Below, piece after piece: positions 36,080 to 46,163 of a stretch of DNA of 64,000 bases. The position numbers were made by a program, and so were the translations under genes. The notes beneath the pieces were generated by a model that was not told where the DNA came from, ran no database searches, and saw only the letters and a program-made list of their open reading frames with translations. Position 1 is the first letter of the stretch; every line of letters starts with the position of its first letter. Source of the DNA: Candolleomyces eurysporus (lineage: Eukaryota; Basidiomycota; Agaricomycetes; Agaricales; Psathyrellaceae); contig JANBPK010000929.1 in assembly GCA_027579435.1 (NCBI GenBank), positions 57,133 to 121,132 on the forward strand, read 5' to 3'.

Positions 36080-37800
36080 TAGAGTTCCGATAATAGATAT
36101 ATCGATTCACGAACGACCGGCGGAGTTCTTTCAAGACCCTGTAGTGGACATCCTTAGACGGGATCCGAGGGTAGATGATGCCATGAGTGGTATTTTTCGC
36201 AATCACTCGTCGCCATAACTTTATTCTTCAAACTGTTCTGCAAGGAAAGCCAAGTATCAAATGGATCACCGTACCTGCCACTGGGTAGCCTCAAAGATGA
36301 TTGCTCAGATAATCTCCCAGGTAGCAACACCAACAACTCACATCAGCCCTGACTAATGCAAGCTGGACGAACGAGAAGGATCAAAAAGACTATGAGTAGT
36401 AAAACGCTAGACTCACCTGCTATTTCCCTTTCAAAGCTTCCGCCGAGAGCCTGAGCAAGGGTTCTAGGATGCTCCTGTCCGTCTCAAATCTGGCCAATGA
36501 GGCCTCCATCCTCGCACTTCTCGAAGTTGCAATTTACCATCTTCAGATTCATCTCTTTCTTTCATTTGCTTATCATCCGCCGACCCCGACTCCGACGGTG
36601 TTTTCGTCGGATCCCGCTCAAACCGCCTCTAGATGTCCGAGTCGTCGAGTGTCTGAAGCCAATTCGGGGTCCATTGAATGTACGTGGGGAGGCTGTGAAA
36701 TCTCGGCAAACTGCGTGTATGTCGAAATGTGATCGTTCAAAGTAGACTTGACCGATGCAGTTAATAGGTGGGTGGATCGAACGGCGGACGGCCCGGAGGG
36801 AGAAAGGGGTCGGAAAATATCGGCTAATTCACTCTTCCCGGTCATGAAGTACTCGTTCATAACTCACCACCGGGGCGAAGTTCATTCCAGTGTAGAGTTT
36901 GTGCGCGTATTCCTCCACGAACGAATCGTCATTTGGTTGAAACTCGACCGGCGGCGCCTCGGACTCCACATACCCTTCCGAATTTCGGGTTAGTCCAAGA
37001 TTGATATACTGAATGTAAGTCAAAAATCGACTTACCTGTAAACTTGTCAAACATACTCGGGTCGTCAAAGAGCATCCGAGTTGCGTGTTGCTCGGACAGC
37101 CATAGGAGGAGAGAGATAAACCTCGTGATATGGTCCAGTGTGTCATAATCAAGGCACTCAGGCAGTGGCAACTTCTCAACTTGCTTGAGATCCCGGGACA
37201 TCCAGATCAAAAAAAAAGTCAATTCACAAAGACATTCGGGAGTCGGCGATGAGCTTCCTCTGACGGGACAGGGTGCAGAATTGTCCCGTTCTTCGTCCCC
37301 GGAAAAGACCCTTGAGTTGAAGGGTTTGAGTTTTTCGACGTCATGAGGCTATCTGACGATCCCGAGGTTTCGATTCGGTTTGCCAAACTCAGGAAAAATT
37401 TGAATCAAATCCACAGGAAATTCTGATCTCCATAGTTGCCTGCTCGCTTTGAGACGCTTCTAGAGCTTGGGGATCCTTTCTGGAAGGAACCAAAGCATGA
37501 ATCTTTGAGGACGTCAGTGCTTTGGTGCCGTTCCTGAAAGCCTCGAATTCCACAAGACAGTCTGAGGGATACGAGGTCGACCCTCGAGTCCGCGAATATT
37601 GAGCTCAAATTGTCAGGTCGACCTGAGTTAAGAGACGTCAATGCTTTGAAAAGTATGAAGCCAGAAACATACTCTTCAAACAAGTCCATGTTTTCGCTTG
37701 GATTCAAATAAAGCAAAACACACGCCCATTGATGCGTTCGGAGTCCCTAGTCGTCGTCACGAATGCAATAATCGTCGCAATATTAGGCGAAAATCACGAC
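36080..37800 (-). pseudogene. Degenerate copy C of the unidentified family
   Basis: Minus-strand pieces: ENMDLFEEYVSGFILF near 37690, RDLKQVEKLPLPECLDYDTLDHI near 37200, LWLSEQHATRMLFDDPSMFDKFTG near 37110-37035 (intact here, with stops in copy B), VEFQPNDDSFVEEYAHKLYTGMNFAP near 36940, and the Cys/Trp block near 36330. The frame changes between pieces may partly be introns. A run of ten G residues at about 36070-36079 marks the junction with the RFC5 remnant. Confidence 0.5.
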
Positions 37801-38364
37801 GACCATCGTCGAAAGATCAGGCACGCAGATGCTTGAAACAACAGAAGGTGTTGGAATAACACTAAAGACCGCCTGGCTTCCTGAGGAATGGAACAAGGCA
37901 AGTAGGGTATGTCTTCCTCCACATTCTTCCAGTCTTGTGGACTCCTCCTGAATCATAGCGTTAGCCCAAGTATTATGCCACTCTCTTACTTGCTGAACAT
38001 CTTGAATCAAGCAGTGTGAGGAGCGGTGAACAACTTCCAGTCATACGAAACAAGTTGTGCCCACTTCCTGCGGACGATCAACTCACCAACTGCTCCATTA
38101 GTAGGCTACCAATGTCCCGAAGAATCACATATCGTGAGGACTAGCTCAGCAAACCATTTCCGGGATAGAAGACCACTTTGTAAGGTAAAAGGATCTGTGA
38201 ACGGACTTGGAAGGCGAAACTGAAAAGTTCTAGACGGTAAAGAATGAGTTCATCCATTCACTGGGCCATTCTGGCATCGCCCCTGCACGGAGCCAGGTCC
38301 AGAGGGTAGGTAGGTAGGGTGCCGGCCCCAGGTTCCAGTCAGAAGCGGCCAGAAGGAATGGGAA
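37801..38364. other. Intergenic, no gene recognised
   Basis: A 75-codon minus-strand frame at 37783-38010 may be the first exon of copy C but has no homologue I know. Near 38305-38325 there is a short TAGG-repeat run. Confidence 0.35.
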
Positions 38365-39867
38365 TCAAAAAGCAAGGGGATAACGCAGCTGGAACAGCGG
38401 CCTTGGCTCGACAACTTCCACAGGTGGGCTGCGCTGCCTCAAAATGTTGAGCAGTTTCTCGATTTTCTTCTCGAGTTCTCCTTCTTCCTTCTCCGTCAAG
38501 TAGACGACGTCAGCCGTTTTTCCCTTTGCCGGATCGACCAATCTGAGGGCGATAGTCCGAAGATTCGGTAACCAGGATCGGTCGCGGGCGCGGACGATCC
38601 ACTCATCCAGCTCTTTCAACATGATAGAATTTGCGGGGCCACTGAGCGAGAAATATTGTAGGGTGTTGGGAAGGACGTCCGGTAAACCTGTGTAGGTAGG
38701 CTCTTCTAGGTCGTCGTCGTCGTCTCCATCTTCAGCAACGCCGTCGTCTTCGTTGACATTATCACCGTCACTGTGATGAATGTAATAATCGCCTTGGTCT
38801 TCTTCACCCTCACCGATGTCGAAAGGGCCAGCTGATATTTGGGAGGAAACGGGAGGGTCTATGGAACCGGCTTCTCCCTCATCGAAATTTAAGAGAAATA
38901 CGGTATCAGCGGCCCTAGAAGAGCCAGTTTCGGATTGACCCTCCTCCTGATGTGGGTCTTCGTCCTCAGACTCAGGAAAAGGATCGGAATATCGTCCCTT
39001 CTCATCCCCCACAGCCAGCTCCAGAGTGGCCAAACTCTTCGCCTCCTTGAAAAAGCTCTTCATCCTACGTATAGATTCCCCTTCATCTGGTACCAAACAT
39101 ACCAGCGTCACAGACCTCAGCGTCTCCACCAGCTTTGGATTACAATCCACCGTACGTGCAAAAACCGTCACGGAATCATTCTCCAGGATTGTCAACGATC
39201 GTAGGTTCGTTGCGCCACCCACTGGATAGAAATAAAGGTAGCGTCCACCAGGATAGTCGAGAACGAGAGTCTCGAGGTTGGCGTAGCATGCGGGGAACGA
39301 ATATGGCTGTTGCGTTACATCCTCCAGGTCCCAGTCCCACCTCCCATCCCCTTCGTAGGCGGCCAGGTACATACTCTTGAGATCCCAAGGCGGCTGGACC
39401 CTGCTCAATCCCGCATAATTGCAGGACTCATCCCATCCACAGATCATCTCCAGATGCGAGGGTCGCGCATCCGTCAGGGCATCCCAGAGCGCTAGGTCAG
39501 GCCTATTCCCACCACAGCAGGAGATGTGGACCACGTCGAAGGGAATGCCTCCAGGCTGTCTGCTCTTGACGATGGCGTCCCTGACGGCGAACAAGAATTC
39601 TGGGTTGTCTTCGGCTCTTGGTACCTCCAGGGGTCGAGAATCCCGGCTTGAAAGATCGAGATAGAGTTCATGGTTTGTTTTTGCATCTGGACCTCCAGGA
39701 ATATGAGGGCCTATTTTTGTGGGCTTTGGGGGCACGGCGGTGGGCGATATAGCTGTTACGAGGGGCATGGTGACGGTAAGAGAACAAGGATGGTTGCAGG
39801 GACCAAGTGAAGTGGGAAGAAGTTTTGATCTCCCAAGGTCAATCCCCGAGTCTGACGGTGATTGCAA
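38365..39867 (-). CDS. Hypothetical 500-residue protein with acidic central region
   Basis: A single open exon of 500 codons, with an alternative start at 39769 (MPLVTAISPTAVPPK) that removes 33 residues. I do not recognise a catalytic domain. The N-terminal half has WDALTDARPSHLEMICGW and FPACYANLETLVLDYPGG-like leucine-rich stretches, as in the LRR part of basidiomycete F-box-like proteins, but no F-box. The centre is strongly acidic (DEDPHQEEGQ; DGDDDDDLEEP), then LPDVLPNTLQYFSLSGPAN and a coiled EKEEGELEKKIEKLLNILRQR near the end. A decayed copy of its 5' end lies at 42060-42450. Confidence 0.7.
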   Translation of the reverse strand: MQSPSDSGIDLGRSKLLPTSLGPCNHPCSLTVTMPLVTAISPTAVPPKPTKIGPHIPGGPDAKTNHELYLDLSSRDSRPLEVPRAEDNPEFLFAVRDAIVKSRQPGGIPFDVVHISCCGGNRPDLALWDALTDARPSHLEMICGWDESCNYAGLSRVQPPWDLKSMYLAAYEGDGRWDWDLEDVTQQPYSFPACYANLETLVLDYPGGRYLYFYPVGGATNLRSLTILENDSVTVFARTVDCNPKLVETLRSVTLVCLVPDEGESIRRMKSFFKEAKSLATLELAVGDEKGRYSDPFPESEDEDPHQEEGQSETGSSRAADTVFLLNFDEGEAGSIDPPVSSQISAGPFDIGEGEEDQGDYYIHHSDGDNVNEDDGVAEDGDDDDDLEEPTYTGLPDVLPNTLQYFSLSGPANSIMLKELDEWIVRARDRSWLPNLRTIALRLVDPAKGKTADVVYLTEKEEGELEKKIEKLLNILRQRSPPVEVVEPRPLFQLRYPLAF

Positions 39868-40379
39868 GCTCAGTTGACTTGCAGCGCATATTTCTTAGAT
39901 CCTATTGGTCTCTCTGAGCAGCCCAGGGCGTGAGGTTGGGCGTTGACCACGAATCGAAAAAACAAAAATGTCATTAAGTTAGGTCCCTTCGACAAACACT
40001 CCAGCGGACTGACTCGGAACCTGCAGAGACTTTGTGAGATGGTGTAAGAGGCTGTACACGATGCCTGTTCGGTCGAGGAGCGAGTCTAGACCCCTGGCAT
40101 GCGACGCACATGAGCTGCAGCTCGATATATTCCAACTAAAGTAAGGGATATCCGGAAGCGCCAAGGCTTGACGAATACTTCCCCCGCTACCAGTTCTCCT
40201 TGCTCAGCAAGCAAGGCTTCCAGCAACTTGGCCTGCGTACCCTGAAGAGGACCTCGGCGGTACCGAAATTCTCGAGAGAGCTCATAGCTACACCAAGCTA
40301 ACAGCGATTCCGGTTAGTCTCAATCGGAGTAACTTGGAGCTTGACGATGAGGGTATTTGAAAGACCTCGAATAGTGAAT
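39868..40379. other. Intergenic, possible family scrap
   Basis: No gene. The CAGTTCTCCTTGCTCAGCAAG stretch near 40192 resembles the region near 34911, again on the minus strand, so it may be another fragment of the unidentified family. Confidence 0.35.
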
Positions 40380-41720
40380 GGCAGGACTAACGAGTTTCTC
40401 GTCTGGCATGAGGGTAACCTCAGCATGAAGAATGCTCTATCCTTCTCTCAAAAGGGAACTTGAGGTCCTGCGCCCCGATCCTTCCCGACGAGCTCGCTCT
40501 CCTCATCGCCGGGCATCTTCAAAGCTATCTCCTTCGCTTGATTCATCATCCGTCTGGCCTCTTCCTATAACTCTGGCCTTGTTTTTGTCTAACGAGCCTT
40601 TCGATTACAGCCATGTCAATCGCCTCAATCTCTAAACACGAGGCCGTGGAATTACCCCCGGATGTCGAAATGTGAGTCAAGAATATCATCTAGTCGTCCT
40701 GGTGAAAACGCATAGGAAAGTAAAGCGAACTTCCTATACGCCCACCATTGAGCCAAATCAGACAATCGAGCGGAATTTGCGTCTGCACTTACTCGATGGA
40801 AACAGATAGCTGGAACTCGACTGAACACTTGGACTCCATTACGCCTGTTGGTCTCAATTATCTGAGCGTGAAACTTGATCATTGACTTACCAAGACGACG
40901 ATCCATAGGTCTTTCTCGGGGGTTTCCCTATCTAGTCGGCTTGGGGTTTGGTGTCAGTGATGGCAGACCGACCTTGGAAACCTACACACACACACCTATG
41001 AGCCTGCCGACCACACCCGGGTGTTCAGAGAGCTTCTGAATCGCGGGAGGAGAGAGAATCGTCATGATATGGTTTACTTTTTCACGGTCAAAGCTCTCTG
41101 GGGCGGCAAGTTCCCAACCTGCTTAACATCCCGGTATCCCCAAACCAATAACACCAACTCGCAAAGACACTTGACAATGAGCTTTATCCACAGGGCCGCC
41201 TCCAGCCAGTCTACCGAAAAGTCACCTTTCTCGTCCCCGGGGTTTGAACATCTGGATGTCGGGAAACCATTTGAGGGCCCCAGAATCGTATATGCAGGTT
41301 GGGTTCTCTAGTCCAAGAAATTTTTGGAGCAAGCTCACAAGAGATTTTGGTCCCCAGAGTCGCCTACCCACCATGCGATGCTTCGAAAACTTGAACAGTT
41401 CCCTGGAGGTGACCAAGGTGCGAAACTGTAGGATACTGTGTCAGGGTTGTTCCTGAAAAACATCGTTTCCGTAGAATGATACAAAGCCAGAGCTTTGACT
41501 CCGCAACTGTCCAGCTCGACGCGATAGACCGGCCTGTGTGTAAGAGAAATCATGGATTCTTCGTTCAACAAAGCACAAAGCTGGAGACATACTGTTTGAA
41601 GTGTTTGCTCGGTTTTATCTCAATCACAGTCCCGTTGCTGCAGTTCGTATCCGCAGCAATTCCTCCGCCTTCCGAGTCCTGAGCCATAGTGACGAACGCC
41701 ATGGTTATCGCAGTATGGGA
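40380..41720 (-). pseudogene. Degenerate copy D of the unidentified family
   Basis: Minus-strand pieces: AFVTMAQDSEGGGIAADTNC near 41690, LNEESMISLTHRPVYRVELD near 41570, a GDSGDQNLL block, WIKLIVKCLCELVLLVWGYRDVKQVGNLP near 41190-41110, and a charged tail near 40450-40600. It keeps N-terminal sequence that is poor in copies A-C, but a stop follows VKK in the conserved block and frames change often. It has no attached RFC5 remnant. Confidence 0.45.
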
Positions 41721-42059
41721 GAAAGATCATTGACAACGGCCGTCGTCAATCGGTCCCGGGCGGGCTGGAAATAACAGACGGCTCTTGAAGCAACGCTAAC
41801 AACCTTGAGGACCCAGCACCCCCGGGAGCCATGCTGTTGACTACTGAGAACGCAAGTCTTTACCGGATCTCTTCCTTCAAACTTTCCCGGTTTTGTGGCG
41901 GCTCTCCAAGGTTAGACTACGGGCTTACCATTGCGAATGTGGTGTAAAAAGCAGCAGACTCCGAATCATGGATAGCATGTATCACCTGGGTCTCACTTGA
42001 CTCGGTAACAACCCGGCTGGGTCAACAAAATACCAATGCTTGCGGATTGGAAGCCCGTG
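41721..42059. other. Intergenic, no gene recognised
   Basis: No frame with a family feature between copy D and the truncated gene copy. Confidence 0.35.
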
Positions 42060-42450
42060 TTCGGATTTGACAGACCACCACAGCAAGCCCGCATTATTAC
42101 ACGATGGACAGGCATCTCGGGCGAGAGCTTCCCAGAGCCGCTAGGTTTAGCGTATCTCCACTGCAGCAGGATATGTGGGCCGCGTCGAAGGGATACCTCT
42201 AGATTGCCCGCTCTTTGACAATGGCTCTCTAGACGGCAAGGAAGAATTCGTGGTTGCCTTGGGCTGTCGAAACCCTCGATGGGTCGAGAATTCCGGCTTG
42301 AAATCGAGATATCGTTCTTGATTCGTTTCTCGAGCTTTAGGGATATGGCTGCTACCAGCGACATGATGATGAGAAAAGAAAATCGATGATTGCAAGGACC
42401 AAGTGGATTGTGGTTAGATGGCCAACCGGCCATTTCCAAGTCCGGCGGTG
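42060..42450 (-). pseudogene. Truncated copy of the 500-residue gene's 5' end
   Basis: The minus strand repeats the leader and start of the gene at 38365-39867: LGPCNH near 42400, then MSLVAAIS (compare MPLVTAIS), SSRNSRPIE (compare SSRDSRPLE) and ISCCG-type coding in a shifted frame. Homology stops after about 130 codons. Deletions after the start break the frame. It lies directly upstream and divergent of the FIST gene. Confidence 0.65.
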
Positions 42451-42586
42451 ATCGGCAGCCTGTTCTAACTGAGGACAATGACGTCGACGGCTTTCCCGAG
42501 GCCGATGATGACGGCGAGGAAGCAATCCGCATCGACACAATGAGTCCCGTCATCGTGAGAAACAGCGATCAGACTTCGTCATCGTC

Positions 42587-44123
42587 ATGCCTCGACAGCT
42601 AACCACCATCCTCACTCGCAACCCTACCGTTCTTGAGCAGCAAATCCGTGCTATCATCGAAAAATATGTTCGCCAGAACCTAATTTGTTTCTTTGCTTTA
42701 ACCTCGAACGACTCTGTGGACTGGACTCGATCCTGGCAACTACTCCGGTCCATAAACCAGTCGCAAACAGTCGGCTGCCTATCCAGCTCTTTCAATGGTG
42801 TTAGAACCTCGAAAGGCGACCTTTCGAGCTATTTAGGATGTTCTATTGGCTTGTTTGAATCCTCCGAAGCCGTGTGTTTTCGGTCTACCATCCCTGGTGA
42901 CCGTCAAGCGCAAGTAGGGAGATGGCATTCCTTCAGGAAGGATGAAGATGCGAACGCATCATGGCCTCTGAACAACAATATGTCTTGGGAAGACGTGTGG
43001 AATCGTCGCGGTGAAGGAGTTGATTCACCGTCAATTGATTTGGGAAACACCCTGTAAGTAAATGTCACCGTTCAAGTTCAAGAAAAGATACTCAAATAAC
43101 TCTAGGACTGAGGAGGTCCAATCTTTGGTGTACTTCACAGACCGTGCGTATCAAGGCCTATCGCGGTCTCTGAGTCAAACTTATCCACTGGCCCACAAGG
43201 TTAGTGAACACCTTGGTGTTAATCCTTTCTAACACGCTTTTTTAGGTTGGCCTAATCGCTCCCTCCACATTGACAGTCACAGAACTGCCAGCAACCATGC
43301 TATACCAGAACAATATATGTTCTACAGGTGCTGTTGGGCTGGCACTCAAGAACCGGTACAAGCAAGGTATCAGGTTCCAAAACCTTCAAGCTATCTCTGA
43401 ACCAATGACAGTCGGAAGGTAGGTGCCAGGCCCCTTCAAAAGACAAATACACGCGAATAACACAATGAATGCATTAGTTCTCAAGGAAACATTATCCACT
43501 CCTTGAACGGAGATGCGAACCCCACACAACTGCTTCTCCGGATTCTCGAGAACACACCAGGGACGAGCGCAGCGAACCCAGCGTCATACCGGTTCCTGAA
43601 CGAAAGAGTGTTTATTGGCCAGGTCGGGGCTGATGGCAAAGTATGTCATTCCTTGCCTGGCTTCATTCTCGTGATTAACAGAGCTGGTCATTAGCCTTTC
43701 CGCGTGGTTCACATAACTTCTGGAGACCCGAGTCGAGGGTCCCTATCTGTTTCGAGCGATGTCGCTCCACCGGCTGACTCCAAGGTTCAGGTTAGTCTGT
43801 GACTGCTTCACCATCTGCCTACAGTGCTCTCACACCTATTCTAGTTTTTCATCCAAAGTGGAGATGCCACAAACTCCTTGCAATTGCCGGGACAAAACTC
43901 GGATGAAGCTCCTTTCAAATTCGATTTTATCACTGTGCCCGAACTCGTATCCTCCGGTGAATTAATCAACATGAGTGACGATCATAGCATTGTTCTCGAG
44001 AATACCTTCTGCGCTGCAACAGATGTAGGAATCGTTGCTCATCGGCCTGAGGACAAGGAGGAGTGTGTGGGTTCGGACTGTCCCGTCGGCACAACTGCCT
44101 CTTTGGAAACCGCATGTATGTGA
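42587..44123 (+). CDS. FIST-domain protein
   Basis: FIST (F-box and intracellular signal transduction) domains bind small ligands in bacteria and occur in FBXO22; the role in fungi is unknown. The first exon starts MPRQLTTILTRNPTVLEQQI and includes CFFALTSN, TVGCLSS, AVCFRSTIPGDRQAQVGRW and WEDVWNRRGEG. Further exons: LVYFTDRAYQGLSRSLSQ, VGLIAPSTLTVT with GAVGLALKNR, GNIIHSLNGDANPTQLLL, SYRFLNERVFIGQVGADGK, PFRVVHITSGDPSRGSLSVS and FFIQSGDATNSLQLPG. The last part, LENTFCAATDVGIVAHRPE, holds the FIST_C-type end. Introns are GT-AG and all joins keep the frame. No F-box is attached. Confidence 0.85.
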
Positions 44124-44262
44124 AAAGTTCTGCTCGTAGACTTGTCGATGCTTTGGGCGTGACCTTTGCACGCTGAACGGAAGTTTAGCTAGATTCATTG
44201 CAAATGACTATTTTACACCGTTATATGTACAGAAACACCTCATAATTGGATTTCACGTTCCA

Positions 44263-45867
44263 TTATACCAATTTGGTCCGAAATTCATTCGAGCGTACAG
44301 TCAAGGAAATCTTCCTAGCAGACCCGTCCCCACCCAACGCATGCAGGCGCGGGACGTCTCCATTGAAGACTGAAAGACCCTCCGGTTCGAGACCGTCTTG
44401 CAGACGTCTAAATATAAACCGCACCTTCACACTCCGTAACCTTTCCATGGGTAACTCGTTTGGGGGATTCCACCGTGATTCGACCATGTCGGCGAGTAAT
44501 CCATTCCCTTCGTATTTCCACGACTTCAATTGGACGGTGTGGAGGCTGGGACACAAGATTTGGTTTGACTCTGGGCCTCCTCGCACGGTTAACGCTTTCA
44601 GGAGTGCGTCGTTATTGTAGGCCGCAAGGTGCAGTACCTGCAAAGAGGTGGATACCGAGCGGAGGCATTGAAGGATGGGTGGCGGGGACAGGGACTCCGA
44701 GCTACTGTAAGAGTCGGAGACATAGCTTAACTGTTCTAGGTTACAACCAGACCGCCTGATGAAATTCTCGAATTCATCCGCCAGAACCTTTTCCTTCCAC
44801 GCCTCGCGATTGCAATTGATTCCACCGTACAGGATAGGTAGAGCCAAGTTACACAATTTTGGCAGGGTCGCGTGCTTCAGAATGATTAATGGAGCGTCGA
44901 TGGGGGCGGGTAGGAGACGGAGGGTCTCAAGGCGATCGTTATAAGCCAAGGGATATTCAACGCCGTTTGTGTGAGAAAGAAGTTGTTGGAATTGGTGCAG
45001 ATCGGAAAGGTCGTCTTCGTCTTCATCCTCCGATTCGTCTTCAATGTCCCTACAAACACGAAAAATGCCCGATCGAAGATTCAGACATTCCTTCCCCAAG
45101 AGTTCCAGAGCACGAAGCGGTGTGAGCGTATCAGTAGAAAACGACACATCTTCGGCTCGGCGCCAGGGGATAGCTGCACGGATAGAATTCAGGGCTCGGC
45201 GCTGGGAGTCTTCACTCATCGGTGAGCCTTGGAATGGGATGGGAGGAGCTAGGTTGATGTTGACAACCACAAGACGCGGTGCGTGCTTGAGTAGATGGAC
45301 GATACCCGCAGCATCGCCTTCAACAAGGTCGGAGTCGTCCCAACATCTGTCACTGCGAAGGCTAATATGTCGTAGCTCTGGATACGGCGTAGCGCCGGAC
45401 GTATTGCTGAGCAAACTGAGGCCTGTCGCACAACGCGAATCCAGATACATAAAAACCCGCTTCCAGCGCAGATGGTGAGGGATCAGCAGTTCCAGAACGC
45501 GTTTCGGTGCGTCGTACTGCTCGCAGGACTGTCCGAATTGTTTGATAGAGAAAACGAGAGGCATCGGGGATGATCGCTCAATCCACTTCGCCACAACAGG
45601 CAGAGGAGGTGTGGATTGATTTACCGTCCCATGGTAGCGAATCACGATAGAGATCGTGGACCAGAGCCTTGGATGGGCCAATGCTAAACGTGTCCAGTGC
45701 TTGCAGACGCTGGTAAATAGTGTTGGGTGTTTAGAGAGCGCCGTCGGTGCATTTTGACTCAGCTGGGGATGCTCGACTTCCTGGTCCAATTCATCTAGAC
45801 AATTGACGAATATCTCTTGAGCGATCTCGTCTGGAAGGTCACTGAATGTGGCCTGAGGGGATGTCAT
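44263..45867 (-). CDS. F-box protein, paralogue 1
   Basis: A single-exon protein of 534 residues. The F-box is at residues 8-65 (FSDLPDEIAQEIFVNCL, then FTSVCKHWTRLALAHPRLW). It is a predicted SCF ubiquitin-ligase adaptor; the C-terminal LRR-like region (PELRHISL, LEQLSYVSD, LQVLHLAAYNNDALLKAL) should bind the target. An acidic insert DIEDESEDEDEDDLSD lies near residue 275. Ends SNEFRTKLV. It is the most diverged of the three paralogues in the window, and lies next to paralogue 2 in the same orientation. Intact. Confidence 0.9.
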   Translation of the reverse strand: MTSPQATFSDLPDEIAQEIFVNCLDELDQEVEHPQLSQNAPTALSKHPTLFTSVCKHWTRLALAHPRLWSTISIVIRYHGTVNQSTPPLPVVAKWIERSSPMPLVFSIKQFGQSCEQYDAPKRVLELLIPHHLRWKRVFMYLDSRCATGLSLLSNTSGATPYPELRHISLRSDRCWDDSDLVEGDAAGIVHLLKHAPRLVVVNINLAPPIPFQGSPMSEDSQRRALNSIRAAIPWRRAEDVSFSTDTLTPLRALELLGKECLNLRSGIFRVCRDIEDESEDEDEDDLSDLHQFQQLLSHTNGVEYPLAYNDRLETLRLLPAPIDAPLIILKHATLPKLCNLALPILYGGINCNREAWKEKVLADEFENFIRRSGCNLEQLSYVSDSYSSSESLSPPPILQCLRSVSTSLQVLHLAAYNNDALLKALTVRGGPESNQILCPSLHTVQLKSWKYEGNGLLADMVESRWNPPNELPMERLRSVKVRFIFRRLQDGLEPEGLSVFNGDVPRLHALGGDGSARKISLTVRSNEFRTKLV

Positions 45868-46163
45868 TTAGCACCCTTGTTAGCCAGCGACGCTTGAAGA
45901 ATCTAGAGGGTAGTATCAGTAATTGAGCCATTCAGTCAAAGTAGGGTCAAACTTTTGGTTCTCGGATTTCAGGTTAGAGGCGTCGATTGGATGTCGGAAA
46001 TCGCACACACTTCAATACACGCCTCATGCTCAACACGAGTTGATGAACGAGTCATATTGAGTTCACTACTAACGAACTTGTGCTGAGGTAATGCCTGGAT
46101 GACTATTAATATCATACAACGTTCAAGATGGAATCCTGCAAAGAAACTCTGAATGGGAGACCA
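45868..46163. promoter_or_regulatory. Spacer between F-box paralogues
   Basis: About 300 bases with no gene; it must contain the promoter of paralogue 1 and the 3' end of paralogue 2. Confidence 0.4.

Larger units (their letters stand above)
34920..37800 (-). repeat. Segmental duplication unit, inverted copy
   Basis: The reverse complement aligns by eye with 11750-14600 across the family gene, its fusion to the RFC5 3' half, and the non-coding tail. The copies have diverged in many positions but keep order and junction. Boundaries are approximate. Confidence 0.65.
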
